Numbered from the stretch's first letter, positions 10,601 through 19,953 are shown. The stretch: DNA of 64,000 nt from Pseudoalteromonas sp. XMcav2-N (GCF_024124545.1 NZ_JAMXSF010000014.1:93720-157719); one strand, 5' to 3'. The notes: generated from the sequence alone by a model not told the origin. A program made the numbers and translations.

Positions 10601-11587
10601 GTCTATCTGCCATTGATTATTGATACCCGGATAATAGGCTGCTTAACGGTGCAAAGTTTTCAGCCGCATGCCTTCAGCGACAACGACGTACAGATGTTAC
10701 GCACCATAGCCAACTACACAGCCATCGCACTGGCCAACGCCGACTCCGTTGCCCAGCTGGAAAGCACCTTTAAGCAACTACAAACCGCCCATGAAGATCT
10801 CAAAGTAACCCAACAACAGTTAGTCCAGCAGGAGAAAATGGCGGGACTTGGCCGGCTGGTCTCTGGCGTTGCTCATGAAATCAATACGCCGCTGGGCATT
10901 GGCATTACCGCAGGTTCTTATGCCAGCAAGGCGCTCTCGGAATGCGAGCAAAAGCTGGCCACCGGTAAACTGACCAAAGACAACCTTGAGCAGTTTATGG
11001 CTTTGCTGAAAGAAAGTCTGCAACTGCTTGAGTCCAACCTGAATCGTGCGGCTCAGTTAGTAAAGAACTTCAAACAGGTGGCAGTCGACCAGTCCATTGA
11101 AGAACTAAGTACCATTAACCTGCCAGACTACCTGAACGACGTACTCACCAGTTTGCACCCTAAGTGGAAGCATACTCAGGTCTCAGTGCAAACCGACTTT
11201 CCCGGTGAAGCCAGGATGTCGACCTACCCGGGCGCGATTGCTCAGATCCTGACAAACCTGGTGGATAATGCCATTAAACATGGCTTTGATGAGGGCACCC
11301 AACCCGGTACGGTCACGATTTCGCTCAGTACCAGTGACGAACATATCACCTGGAGTGTGTCTGATGATGGCGCAGGCATGAGTGAAGACACCCTCAGCAA
11401 AGTCTTCGAGCCTTTTTATACCACCCGGCGCAGCAATGGGGGCACCGGACTGGGGATGCACATTGTCTTTAATATTGTGACGCAAAAGCTCAAAGGCACC
11501 ATAGAATGTCACAGTGAAGCAGGACAAGGGTGCTGCTACACCATCGTGCTTCCAAACACGCTTGCACGCCCGGATGATAGCGCCTAA
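7673..11587 (+). CDS. Sensor histidine kinase with two-component propeller, Y_Y_Y, GAF and kinase domains
   Basis: The GTG start at 7673 has GGGGGAG five bases upstream. A signal peptide (about residues 1-29) leads into a long periplasmic region. It holds many propeller repeats of the form GLxxDxxGxIWxGT (for example DRDGFIWIGTQFGLLRFDG), then a Y_Y_Y domain (YAYQLAGYDEQW, YTRLPPGRYQLKIKGSN). A membrane helix lies near 823-845, followed by a GAF domain. The kinase core has phospho-acceptor H1068 in GVAHEINTPLG, and a HATPase domain with N-box LVDNAIKHGF and G-boxes DDGAGM and GGTGLGMHI. Unlike many relatives it has no receiver or AraC tail, so it needs a separate response regulator. The one at 5818-6717 is a candidate. 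Confidence 0.9.
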   Translation: MIRLPGLQRVAALFLVLCTYLMTAHSYAAVAVTEINAHQRQQPPTGGAFFDLGELIFQTIGDNEQIPQGVVTALAQDRDGFIWIGTQFGLLRFDGYRFVSFLHDPKDDTSLSGSFIRSLWVAPDGRIWIGTFTDGISVYNPATERFKRFEHNPSDNNSLYNNTVRALSGDDQGNIYAATDNGLNHIEATTGRVSRLKITGCDQPLVQPRLRSLLLRGANTLWVGSKTGLCRVTLPNGHASGEADWQQPLSGETLAAFNQQNVFRLFQDANHAIWVGTTDHGAAFFMPGSDQVTRILHRPGDPTSLSHHWVNGIIQPDPDHIWLSTSGGGITVVNANSGAVIRHIRHDPLNPYSINLDSMGALLVDASGLIWAGTWGNGLNRHNPHNGAFRTFVRRLSYPHSLSHEDVRSITELDNGQIWVGNAQTGIDIIDPSIGVIAGHRPDPGDPGKLADGYVRVIRQTFDGSIWTGSANTGLHHFDPLSQQFTRYSKADGLPGYQVVMLQETANGQLWVGTDEGLALMDIQTRQLQPLSAFKNHTLLAGKPVLTMAYMAPDLLWVGTRIGLLVLDLTAKTVTEISTQALTTDTLSDSYIKSLLIDNQGRLLVATPHGLDRLVHFDGHQAQFESLDQLAGRPTGTAGNLMEDAQGRIWNGYGWLDPSAQSFEDLGVADDWDTGTMWTGSYTKLRDGTLVFGGTKGILLLRPERWTHWTYHPPLVISELAVNNQPVTVPKQLVLPPSTRSFSVEFAALDFTAPHSNRYAYQLAGYDEQWIPVDASKRHITYTRLPPGRYQLKIKGSNRKGQWSQHQLNLAVIQLPAWYETWWFRLGLLLLITTLLYLAYLWRIKELKQQQVGLDNLVQSRTANISMLGTIGKDITSTLDLSSVLERVYKHVNELMGADVFVVGILDTEKQRISCRLAIEKGQKLPEFEYALSDTQRPAVWCVTHQKELRVNQISELTRYVGHIAPPVSGAESESLVYLPLIIDTRIIGCLTVQSFQPHAFSDNDVQMLRTIANYTAIALANADSVAQLESTFKQLQTAHEDLKVTQQQLVQQEKMAGLGRLVSGVAHEINTPLGIGITAGSYASKALSECEQKLATGKLTKDNLEQFMALLKESLQLLESNLNRAAQLVKNFKQVAVDQSIEELSTINLPDYLNDVLTSLHPKWKHTQVSVQTDFPGEARMSTYPGAIAQILTNLVDNAIKHGFDEGTQPGTVTISLSTSDEHITWSVSDDGAGMSEDTLSKVFEPFYTTRRSNGGTGLGMHIVFNIVTQKLKGTIECHSEAGQGCCYTIVLPNTLARPDDSA

Positions 11588-11673
11588 GCCAGCCTGATGA
11601 CCCAAACGCAGCGCGTTTAAAAAGCAACAACTCTCTGACCGGGCTTAGGGATCCGGCAATAAATACCAAATTG

Positions 11674-12013
11674 ATGTTGGCGTTTTCGCTATTACTCCCA
11701 CTGACGCCATCAGCAATGGCGACCAAAGGTATGGGCATGGTTGCACGTCTCTACCCCAGTGATACAAGCGTCAACGCTCGACTGAAAGGAGCGGAGTGTA
11801 AAAGAGGCGCAAACAATGGCAACACTGACTGGTACTTCGAGCTGTCTGATGGTACCGCAGGCATCAATATCGCCGTGCTGCTGTGAGCTTGCTGCGAGCG
11901 GGACAATAATCAAAATTGGCTGTTTATCCTGCGATCCGGAACAAGCACAGCACCTCAGCACTTGCTCCGGCCCCAAGCTGCCCTACATAGCGGCAATCTC
12001 TTTTCTGGCTTGA
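11674..12013 (+). pseudogene. Possible frameshifted small secreted protein
   Basis: The first frame runs from ATG 11674 to a TGA at 11884-11886: a signal-like start (LAFSLLLPLTPSAMA), then about 50 residues ending GTAGINIAVLL. The neighbouring frame continues without a gap as ELAASGTIIKIGCLSCDPEQ and on to a stop at 12013. A single-base shift near 11875-11890 would join both parts into one secreted protein of roughly 110 residues with several Cys. The 3' end overlaps the broken aminopeptidase gene by about 30 bases on the opposite strand. No ribosome binding site is clear, so this remains a weak call. Confidence 0.35.
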
Positions 12014-14493
12014 CGGGTATCTCGGTGACAATCGCGGATATGTGCCCCAGCTATCGCCAGTTTCTTTTCCAACCCGGGTACTGCCAGCCAGTCGGCAAAA
12101 GTGCGCTTGAGCAGGGCATGGTCTTGTTCTGAGCACCCCGTGATAAAGTTATACGGGAACCACTGTAGCTGGTCATCGGGGATCCGCGCCTGGATCTGTG
12201 CCTTGTGCTGTTGTATATACCGGGCAGCAACTGGCCTCAGTGCACTCTGAAATGCCGGAAACTGAAAGCGATAATCGATCACAAAACTACGTGTGGCCTC
12301 ACTGAGCAAAAAGTCATAAAACAGTGATACTTGCTGTGCATTGGCTACATATCCCAGCGAATCCAGCAGATCTTCCTGAACCGGGCGACTATCCGTTTTG
12401 AACAGCTTTAATAAGGCCTGATATTCGTCGTTGGTGCTATTTCTGGCCAGTACCCGCAGCACACTGGCGCGATGCCGGAGCTGAGCAAGCGGTTTGCTGG
12501 CGGCATACTCACGGGCAAACCGGATCGCCTCGGGTGCGGCAAGATACATCCCATAGAGCTCAAGCCAGCTGCCACCTGTCCTTAGTGTGATCAGCTCCTG
12601 CCACGGACGCTGTACAGGCAAACGCTGCGCCAGAAAACCCGCAAACTGAGGCTGCAAATGCGCGGGGATCTGTGCCACAAACGCATCTTTGAGTATATCC
12701 AGCGCTTTACTGGCCTCCAGACTGTCGGCCGGCTAAGTGCGCAACAGCTCGGTCAGCCCCTGAATATATCGGGTATAGCCCAGCTGACCCATTTTGGTCA
12801 GCGCTTCCTGGTTGTCCATATCAGCGAGTCTGTCGGCCATTGTGCGCTGCTCTATGGGAAAGCGGGGGTTGGCGGAGCGGTCGATATAACGAAAGTATCC
12901 CACGCCTTCCGGGTCGATCAGCACGGCATCTTGGGCACCCACCTGTGGCAATAGCTGCGACGCTTCAGACAAGATAAGTCGCTGGATCCTGACTTTATGG
13001 CCATCCCAGATCTTAAGCTGCAAGGGGATCGTCCAGCGTCTGTCTGCATCGTCATGAAAGCTTTGCTGTGACAGTACTAACTTGTCATTTTGTTTGCTTA
13101 GCGTGATCAGCGGATAGCCCGGCTGAGTCAGAAAAGAATTGACTATCTCATCCACTCGCAGCGCGTTGGGAAACAACCCGGTAAAATCGGCCGTCGTCGC
13201 ATGACCACCCTGATGCGCATCGATATACTGGCGCATCACCTGTTTAAGCATGGCGTCACCTACATGCGCTTCCAGCATGTGCAGCAGCGCCCGGCCTTTG
13301 GTGTAATACAGCCCACCGATGCCTTCATTATCTGCCCGGTCCATGATAATTCGTTTCAGAGCCGGGGCACTGTCATTATCACCGTCAAATGCGCTGATCT
13401 GAGGTGTATAGGTACAGGTATCGTTGTCCGGGTAATAATGCGTCACCACTTTCGCAGCAAAGAACTCACTAAACGATTCATTCAACCAGTAATCGTCGTA
13501 CCATTGCATCGTGACATTATGGCCAAACCAGGTATGTGCCACTTCATGGGCAATCAACTTACGAAAACGACATAACGCCTCTGGGCTGGCATCTGTGCCG
13601 GGCAGCTGATTGGTATTCAGCGCGATCAGGCTGACATTTTCCATCCCAGCCAGCGTGCCTATTGGCGCGATAAAAAAATCGAGCCTGTCATAGGGAAACG
13701 GTGCATCCAGGTGCTCAGACAGGTAATTGATTGATTGGTGGATCAGGGTACCCAGCTCAGCCGGCACGCTCTGACGTACATTTTTTGGCATATACGCCGT
13801 GGCCGGCACGCCCGCCCCTCCAAGCTCAGTGGCATTAAACTCGCCGACCGCCAGTGCCAGCACATCGGTGTTGATCTTCGACGTTGGCGCAAACCGGATC
13901 AGCTGCCTGCTGCCCTGTTGCTGCGTTTCAATCGGGCGCGTATTGTGCAATGCCTGCAACCCGGCCGGGATATCTACAGTCAGGGTGAACTCAGTTTTGA
14001 TACCCGGATCATCTACAGCCGGAAACACTCTGCGTGCTTCCATCTCCTGAAACTGGGTAAACAAAGTGGGTGGACCATCGTCCCCACCGACTTCATATAA
14101 TCCCTGTACACTGTCCTGCTCCCCAACCAAGCCCGTGAAGCGTATGGTCAGCTCAGCGCTTTCTTCGAGCTTAAAAGGTAAATCATGGCGCACAATATCA
14201 AACTCATCCGCGGCGATCACAGGCAGTAAAACCTGCTTGTCCTGATACGTCAGCTCAACCTGCTCAAGCGTTAGCCCAAGGGAATGATAAGCAATATAAT
14301 CAACAGGTTGAGAAATTTTATACGTTAATTTTGTTTCTCCGCTAAAGGTGTGCTCGCCCGGTGTAATGGTGAGTGTTATCTGCTGTTGAGGGACTGAAAG
14401 TGCCTTTGCGATACGATAGTCCGCAGCCAGTACAGAATGCGCAAACAGCACCATCAATAGCACAAGAGATGCCACGCCTGATTTATAAGTCAT
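11983..14493 (-). pseudogene. Secreted M1-family aminopeptidase interrupted by an in-frame amber codon
   Basis: From ATG 14493 there is a signal peptide (SLVLLMVLFAHSVLA). The full M1 catalytic set follows: GMEN exopeptidase motif, zinc site H316-E317-VAH320, and third ligand E339 in LNESFSEF. The frame is open to codon 586 (GLTELLRT), then meets TAG at 12733-12735. It continues in the same frame, as PADSLEASKALDILK, for about 250 more residues to a stop at 11983. Without the TAG the product would be 836 residues, a normal M1 length with the usual helical C-terminal domain. CAG to TAG is the simplest origin. A truncated product keeps all catalytic residues but lacks the C-terminal domain. The alternative start at 14613 lacks a signal peptide. 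Confidence 0.8.
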
Positions 14494-14758
14494 TGTTATT
14501 ATTTGATCCTTCCATTGTGATGTATTGATACTACGCCAAACCATATCGTCATAAAAGCACCTGAGCATGAGCATGTACCCGAATTGTTCATCATTTTTAC
14601 GTATTTGTGTCATTTACATTAACAATGGGTTGCAAATGAAAACACCAAGGGGTAATTTGATCCTTATTGGGGTACAAAATAAACAACAAGCAGGAAACCA
14701 TTGCAACGGATGCAGCAAAAATAACAAGTAGCAACAATAAGAATCAGTAGGAAGTAAC

Positions 14759-16759
14759 ATGACCAAGACATTCAGACTCACCTCGTTAGCCCTTGCCTTA
14801 TCGGCCCTGTCGTCAACCGCCGTCACCGCACAGGAAACCAAGCAGTACATTCTTAAGCAAAGTGATTTAGCCATTTTTGCACCGCAGACAAGTCGCTTTG
14901 CCCGCGCAGCTATTGCGCAGGACTTTGCCGCTGAGCCTGCAGCAGAAGTACTGTCAAACGATGACAATGGCACAGTAGTCACCATGGAGCTGACTGCTGA
15001 GCAGGTTGCGAAACTGAAAGCATCTGGCCAGTATGCCTACATTGAAGAAGATTATGAGTATGTACCTTTCTCTTCCACCAGCAGCGCGGAAGTATCACCA
15101 TATGGCCTTGCTGAAGTTCAGGCACCGCTCCTGCAAGACACCAACGCAGATCTGTTTAAGGTCTGTGTGATTGACTCTGGCTATGATCTGGGCCACCCGG
15201 ACCTGCCGCAAAACGCCACCGGCTTTACCGATCTGCCAGGCGGTCTGACCTGGTACCAGGATGGCTCCGGCCATGGTACCCACGTTGCTGGTACCATAGT
15301 GGCGCTGAAAAACGGCCAGGGTGTAGTGGGTGTGCTGCCCAATGATAAAATTGGCGTACATAACGTGCGCGTATTCGACAATGACGGCAAACAAGGTTTA
15401 ACCTCTCGTATTGCCCGCGCCGTTGATAACTGTGTTGAAAATGGCGCTAAAGTCATCAATATGAGCTTAGGTGGTGGCAGCCCCAGTCAATATTTTCAGG
15501 AGCGTTTGCAGGCAGCCTACGACAAAGGCGTATTACTGATTGCAGCAGCCGGTAACGGCGGCGACGCGACCCTCAGCTACCCTGCCAGCTACGATACGGT
15601 GGTATCGGTGGCCAACATTGACGAAAACCGCGTTAAAAACAGCTCATCTCAGTACAATGCGCAGGTCGAGATTGCTGCACCTGGCACCAACGTTTTATCA
15701 ACGGTACCGCGTGGCACCGGGGTTGCAGCAGGCGTCACCGCGAATGGGGTGTTTGTTAAAGGTGGCGGTATGACCAACTCGGTAGAAGGTAAGGTCAGTG
15801 CCGAACTCGTCGACTGTGGCCAGGGTCTGAGCGCCTGTGCGGCCACGCAAAGTGTGTGTTTAATTGAACGTGGTGGTGCATCCTTCAAAGATAAGGCGGC
15901 AAACTGCCAGGCCGGTGGTGGTGTGGCAGCCATAGTCTATAACAATGCCCCGGGCTCCTTTGGCGGTACGCTGGGTGACGGGGTACACGGTGTGACCATT
16001 CCGGTGATTTCTCTGTCTCAGGAAGACGGCACAGCCCTTCTGGCATCTGTGGGCAGCACGGTCGAAGTGCAGCTAGAAGCCATACTGGATTACGATGAAA
16101 AGTCGGGTACGTCTATGGCCAGCCCGCACGTAGCCGGTGTTGCCGCGCTGGTCTGGAGCCAACATCCAAGCTGTAGCAATGTCGATATCCGGAATGCCCT
16201 GAATGCCACCGCCATCGACTTAGGCTCAGCAGGTCGCGACCATAAATACGGCCATGGCTTAGTGCAGGCCAAAGCTGCATCTGATTATATTGCAGTCAAT
16301 GGCTGTAGTGGCGCGCAGGACAACCAGCTTCCTGTTGCCAGCTTTACCGCCAGCTGTACCGACCTTGCATGTGGATTTAACGCCAGTGCCAGCCGCGATC
16401 CGGATGGACAGGTTGTTGCTTATGACTGGAATATTGACGGCTTCGCAACCACAGGTGTAAACGTGAACCACGCTTTTGCTAACGCCGGCAGCTATCAGGT
16501 ATCACTGACGGTAACAGACGATGCAGGTGCTACACACACAGTGACTCAGTCGGTTTCCGTTACGGATGGCAATAATAATAGCGGCTGTACGGGTCTGGAA
16601 ACCTGGTCTGCCAGCAAGATTTACCGCTCAGGTAATGAAGTTGCCTACAATGGTCGTAAATACCACAGCAACTGGTGGCACCGTGACAAAAACCCGGCAC
16701 AAAACTCCAATGTGGGTAATGCCTGGAAAGTCTGGACAGATCTGGGTGCCTGTAACTAA
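14759..16759 (+). CDS. Secreted subtilisin-like serine protease (S8) with PA, PKD and chitin-binding domains
   Basis: A signal peptide (1-24) precedes an I9-type propeptide (to about 105). The catalytic triad is D139 (VCVIDSGYD), H172 (GHGTHVAGT) and S452 (GTSMASPHVAG). A protease-associated domain is inserted at about 325-440. After the catalytic domain come a PKD domain (about 525-600, SRDPDGQVVAYDW) and a C-terminal ChtBD3/CBM5-12 module (WSASKIYRSGNEVAYNGRKY). The expected product is an extracellular protease that binds particulate polysaccharide, as is common in marine bacteria. AGGAAG precedes the ATG. It is divergent from the broken aminopeptidase and followed by a terminator. Confidence 0.93.
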   Translation: MTKTFRLTSLALALSALSSTAVTAQETKQYILKQSDLAIFAPQTSRFARAAIAQDFAAEPAAEVLSNDDNGTVVTMELTAEQVAKLKASGQYAYIEEDYEYVPFSSTSSAEVSPYGLAEVQAPLLQDTNADLFKVCVIDSGYDLGHPDLPQNATGFTDLPGGLTWYQDGSGHGTHVAGTIVALKNGQGVVGVLPNDKIGVHNVRVFDNDGKQGLTSRIARAVDNCVENGAKVINMSLGGGSPSQYFQERLQAAYDKGVLLIAAAGNGGDATLSYPASYDTVVSVANIDENRVKNSSSQYNAQVEIAAPGTNVLSTVPRGTGVAAGVTANGVFVKGGGMTNSVEGKVSAELVDCGQGLSACAATQSVCLIERGGASFKDKAANCQAGGGVAAIVYNNAPGSFGGTLGDGVHGVTIPVISLSQEDGTALLASVGSTVEVQLEAILDYDEKSGTSMASPHVAGVAALVWSQHPSCSNVDIRNALNATAIDLGSAGRDHKYGHGLVQAKAASDYIAVNGCSGAQDNQLPVASFTASCTDLACGFNASASRDPDGQVVAYDWNIDGFATTGVNVNHAFANAGSYQVSLTVTDDAGATHTVTQSVSVTDGNNNSGCTGLETWSASKIYRSGNEVAYNGRKYHSNWWHRDKNPAQNSNVGNAWKVWTDLGACN

Positions 16760-16793
16760 GCACCCCATGATTTACTATTGAGAGCAAGCAGTC

Positions 16794-16820
16794 AGGCGGT
16801 ACTTAGGTATCGCCTTTTTT
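16794..16820 (+). terminator. Rho-independent terminator of the S8 protease gene
   Basis: AGGCGgTAC and GTAtCGCCT form a stem with one internal mismatch around TTAG, followed by six T. It overlaps the last codons of the convergent HxlR gene. Confidence 0.75.
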
Positions 16821-17171
16821 ATGAGCCAAATCTTGTTGCCGCTGCCCCCACTCACACAGCATATCCAGAATTGGCCTAAGCTCATCTGATAATGAAGTAC
16901 TGGTGTATTCCACCCTGGGCGGCACCTCGGCATACACCTCACGAGAGACCAATCCGTCAGCCTCCAGCTCTCTCAACTGTTGGGTCAGCATCTTTTGCGT
17001 GATCTTTGGAATCCGCTTTTTCAGCTCACCAAAACGCAGCGTGTTGTCTCGCAGGTGAAACAGAATGATCACCTTCCACTTGCCGCCGATCACGTTCATG
17101 ACTGAGGTCATCGGACAGCCACCTAAATTAATGTCATTTTCTTCTGTGCGTAACGCCTTGTTTTTTGTCAT
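16803..17171 (-). CDS. HxlR-family winged-helix transcriptional regulator
   Basis: The 122-residue protein has the HxlR pattern: a Cys near the N-terminus (GGCPMTSVMNVIGGKWKVIIL), the recognition region RFGELKKRIPKITQKMLTQQLRELE, and wing DGLVSREVYAEVPPRVEY. HxlR proteins bind DNA as dimers and often sense reactive electrophiles or oxidants through that Cys. It is divergent from the metallo-beta-lactamase-fold gene. The shared intergenic region contains a TACT-N7-AGTA site, so autoregulation and control of the neighbour are likely. Confidence 0.88.
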   Translation of the reverse strand: MTKNKALRTEENDINLGGCPMTSVMNVIGGKWKVIILFHLRDNTLRFGELKKRIPKITQKMLTQQLRELEADGLVSREVYAEVPPRVEYTSTSLSDELRPILDMLCEWGQRQQDLAHKKGDT

Positions 17172-17208
17172 TGGTTACCCCGGCCATACTAGCTTACAAA
17201 TTGGTGCT

Positions 17209-17223
17209 TACTTGATATGAGTA
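17209..17223. promoter_or_regulatory. Candidate HxlR/YodB-type operator
   Basis: The site reads TACTTGATATGAGTA, an exact TACT-N7-AGTA inverted repeat. This is the form known for YodB-type HxlR regulators. It lies between the divergent hxlR-like gene and the metallo-beta-lactamase-fold gene. Assigning it to this regulator is inference. Confidence 0.5.
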
Positions 17224-17347
17224 TATCTGAACTCTATAGTTTCCAAAATATACTAAGGGCCATTTTGATACTCGTAAGTCTCGTTATAAGCACAGATTGT
17301 GCTGGCTGGCCCTGAGAAACGTAACACGACTGGATCAGGAAACCCCC

Positions 17348-18355
17348 ATGAACACACCAAAATATGCTTTATTCGGCGCACTGGCGATGCTTTCAACCTT
17401 CACAACTCAGGCTGGTGAATTTATTTACAAGCCCGCCTCTGCCACTGAGATAGCAGTACACCATCAGAAAGTGGCAGGCAGCCACCGCGAGCGTTTTGTT
17501 AAACCTTATGAAGTGCAACGCCTGAGTCAGAACGTCTACTGGATATCGGTTGCCAACTACAACGTCACCGCAGTGGTTGGTCAGCGCAGTGTATTGCTGA
17601 TCGATGCCCCGCATGGCACAGGCAAACAACTGCTGGCAGCCATCAAGTCTTTCACCAACAAACCGCTGCATGGCATCGTCTATTCTCATGCCCATGCTGA
17701 TCACGTGGGCGACTCACGGCTTATCCAAAAAGCACTGGCCGATACCCCCATTGAGATTTACGCCGCTGCAGAGGTGCGCGATGCACTGCACTCGCACAAA
17801 GTCACGGCGCCCGCGCCGGTCACTCAGCTCATTGGCGACACGTTTAACTTTGAAGGCCACACATTTAAAACATTTAGCAACTTTAATGGCCATACTCAGG
17901 ACAACACCGCGTTATTGATTCAGGATCAGGGACGCACCATCATTCACGCCATCGATCTGGTCCATCCGGATCAGCTGGAGTTTCGCAGCTTTTCAAACGT
18001 TGAAGACGCCATTGCCTATAAAAACGACATAGATACACTGATGGCACTGGACTGGGACGTGATGGTCACCGGCCACAGTAACCTGGGCTACAAAGCCGAT
18101 GTACAGTTTGTTCAGGACTATATTCGGGATGTGCAAACCTTTATTCATGCAGGGCTGGCCAAAGCCCAGTTTGCCGAGCACTTTAAGGGCGAATCGCCAT
18201 TTAGCTGGTACGCTGGCTACACCAATGAAATCATTGACTTTGCTCACGCCAAAATGGCTGAAAAATACCGTAAAGGCAGAGAAGAAGAGTTTGATATTGT
18301 GGCTAAATCGCACGTGCGCGTGATGTTTTGGGCGATGTTTGCCCGGGCGCTGTAA
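17348..18355 (+). CDS. Secreted metallo-beta-lactamase-fold hydrolase
   Basis: The start is ATG 17348 with CAGGAAA upstream. A longer frame from 17297 has no signal sequence. A signal peptide (about 1-22, ending TTQAG) is followed by the metal-binding motif H114-A-H116-A-D118-H119. Further motifs are GHTQDNTALLI, HAIDLVHPD and VMVTGHSNLG. These suit a zinc hydrolase of the broad MBL superfamily; the substrate is unknown. It is divergent from the HxlR regulator, which probably controls it, and may act on a toxic metabolite. A strong hairpin lies downstream. Confidence 0.85.
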   Translation: MNTPKYALFGALAMLSTFTTQAGEFIYKPASATEIAVHHQKVAGSHRERFVKPYEVQRLSQNVYWISVANYNVTAVVGQRSVLLIDAPHGTGKQLLAAIKSFTNKPLHGIVYSHAHADHVGDSRLIQKALADTPIEIYAAAEVRDALHSHKVTAPAPVTQLIGDTFNFEGHTFKTFSNFNGHTQDNTALLIQDQGRTIIHAIDLVHPDQLEFRSFSNVEDAIAYKNDIDTLMALDWDVMVTGHSNLGYKADVQFVQDYIRDVQTFIHAGLAKAQFAEHFKGESPFSWYAGYTNEIIDFAHAKMAEKYRKGREEEFDIVAKSHVRVMFWAMFARAL

Positions 18356-18369
18356 TCTGGGCTCAGAGC

Positions 18370-18409
18370 GCGTTCAGCGCAAAACGACACACACGATTGC
18401 GCTGAACGC
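18370..18409. terminator. 13-bp perfect hairpin between convergent genes
   Basis: GCGTTCAGCGCAA at 18370-18382 pairs exactly with TTGCGCTGAACGC at 18397-18409. It sits between convergent genes and may end transcription from both sides, although it lacks a long T run. Confidence 0.55.
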
Positions 18410-18421
18410 TGCCAGCTCACA

Positions 18422-18982
18422 CTAATCCGTCACTTTTCGGGCTTCCCGCTCCAGCCAATTTTGCCGGGCATGCTGCGGGGCGATAGCCAGAATATCACGG
18501 CTCCCCTGCTCTGCTTTACGGATGAGCCTGATGGACGAAATTTGCCAATGCTGCGCAGCTTTGATCAGGCCAAATTCGTACTCCCCGGACACCGACCAGA
18601 ACCCTGTTTCTCCCAGCCAGTGACGCGCGATAAACTCAGCCCTGGCACTCGCCTTGTCTCCCGTGACGGTCACAACCAGATTGCTGAGTTCATGCAAGGT
18701 TGCATCAAAGCCAGGCAGGAACCCGGCCCACTGCTGTAGTAATGCCCGCCGCTCTATCCGTTGCACCTCTGTGCCGAATAAATCGCTGTAATCAACCGTC
18801 AGCTGCGGGGCAAATACCCTGCCAAGGTAGTCGAATGCTCCCTGATCGGCAAAGACTGAAAAACTGTGTATCTGGCTGCGAATTTTTGCTTCATCCACCG
18901 TCATCGTGCGTGCATTGGCATTCATCGTCATGACTCCTATAAATAGTACTAACCAATATCTTGCTTGCATGCTGCCCCTCAC
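18422..18982 (-). CDS. Secreted SnoaL-like (NTF2-fold) protein
   Basis: The N-terminus is a signal peptide (YWLVLFIGVMTMNANA). The rest fits a SnoaL-type fold: an opening helix (DEAKIRSQIHSFSVFADQ), FAPQLTVDYSDLFG, and a late strand HWQISSIRLIRKAEQG. Such proteins are small cone-shaped enzymes or binding proteins; no catalytic residue can be named. Its start overlaps the stop of the alpha/beta hydrolase gene by four bases (ATGA), so the two are translationally coupled. Confidence 0.75.
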   Translation of the reverse strand: MRGSMQARYWLVLFIGVMTMNANARTMTVDEAKIRSQIHSFSVFADQGAFDYLGRVFAPQLTVDYSDLFGTEVQRIERRALLQQWAGFLPGFDATLHELSNLVVTVTGDKASARAEFIARHWLGETGFWSVSGEYEFGLIKAAQHWQISSIRLIRKAEQGSRDILAIAPQHARQNWLEREARKVTD

Positions 18983-19953
18983 AAGGTTGCCGCAAAATGT
19001 GTCACAACGGCATCCACCGCCTGACTGACCGCCTCGGGCTGATCGTAAAAATCAAACTGACTGATCCCCTCAAACCACACGGCACGCACGTTGCTGCCCG
19101 CGCTATCAAGATACTGGTGGGCACCTGCCGGCAAAGCCATGGCATCGGACGCCACCATCAGCACCGGTTTATCCTGAGCCGCGGCACCGGCCTGCGCATC
19201 GTAATTTAACCAGCCCGACCAGGAGGCAACATTAAACTGATTGTCGTACTGTGGTATCAATCCCCGATCGGTTTGCGTGTAATATGGGACCTGATACATC
19301 AATGACTGTGCATTGCTGTTGCTGGCCGCTTCGATATAAACAGGTTGCGCAGCCTTAGTCGCTTGTTCAGCCGCTGCGAGTAACGTCTGGACTTGCGCTT
19401 CGCCACCGTAAATGGCTGTCGCCATGGCTTTGTCATGCAACCAGGGGGCGACCACGGCAGCGCTTTTTACTTTGCCATGACCTGTAATGGCATCCAGCAT
19501 ATACCCGGCCGATGCACAGATCCCAAGACCTGCAATACGTGTGGTATCGACGCCCAGCAATTGGTCGAGCGAATCGATCACAGCACGAATATCCGCCGTT
19601 TTACGCGCCGGATCTTCGAGATAGAGCACCGCATCAGCACTTTCACCCCAACCACGAAAGTCAAAGGTCAGCGCAGCGAACCCTTGCTCTGCCAGTGCCT
19701 GTGCATAGACCGCGCTCATTTGCTCTTTCACCGTTGTCCAGGCACCGGTAACGATAACCAGCGGTGCATTGGGATGATTTTTGGGCAGATAAAGGTTGGC
19801 CGCAAGGGGGCCTATCTGAGTACTTAATTCAATCTTTTGCATAGTGATCTCCTGTGACGATAATTGATGCTGATGCGTGGTTGCAGACACAGTGGGTGGT
19901 AATACTGCGATGGTCAGACTCCCCAACAGGAGTAATAGTGATTGCTTAAACAT
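18979..19953 (-). CDS. Alpha/beta hydrolase, probably secreted
   Basis: ATG 19953 gives a signal peptide (LLLLLGSLTIAVLPPTVSA) and has GAGGG upstream. An internal ATG at 19842 has a stronger AGGAG site and would give a cytoplasmic form, so the start is not settled. Fold markers are FAALTFDFRGWGESAD and a nucleophile-elbow region IAGLGICASAGYMLDA. The elbow reads GICASAG and not the standard GxSxG, so the nucleophile could be Cys or the second Ser. It is related to the dienelactone hydrolase/YcjY-like group. It forms an operon with the SnoaL-like gene and is divergent from an AraC regulator. Confidence 0.8.
   Translation of the reverse strand: MFKQSLLLLLGSLTIAVLPPTVSATTHQHQLSSQEITMQKIELSTQIGPLAANLYLPKNHPNAPLVIVTGAWTTVKEQMSAVYAQALAEQGFAALTFDFRGWGESADAVLYLEDPARKTADIRAVIDSLDQLLGVDTTRIAGLGICASAGYMLDAITGHGKVKSAAVVAPWLHDKAMATAIYGGEAQVQTLLAAAEQATKAAQPVYIEAASNSNAQSLMYQVPYYTQTDRGLIPQYDNQFNVASWSGWLNYDAQAGAAAQDKPVLMVASDAMALPAGAHQYLDSAGSNVRAVWFEGISQFDFYDQPEAVSQAVDAVVTHFAATL

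Noticed and set aside
12733..12735. Amber recoding (pyrrolysine or suppressor)
   Set aside because: No pyl genes are seen, no recoding structure was noticed, and other genes in the window do not use TAG inside frames. A simple nonsense change is more likely.
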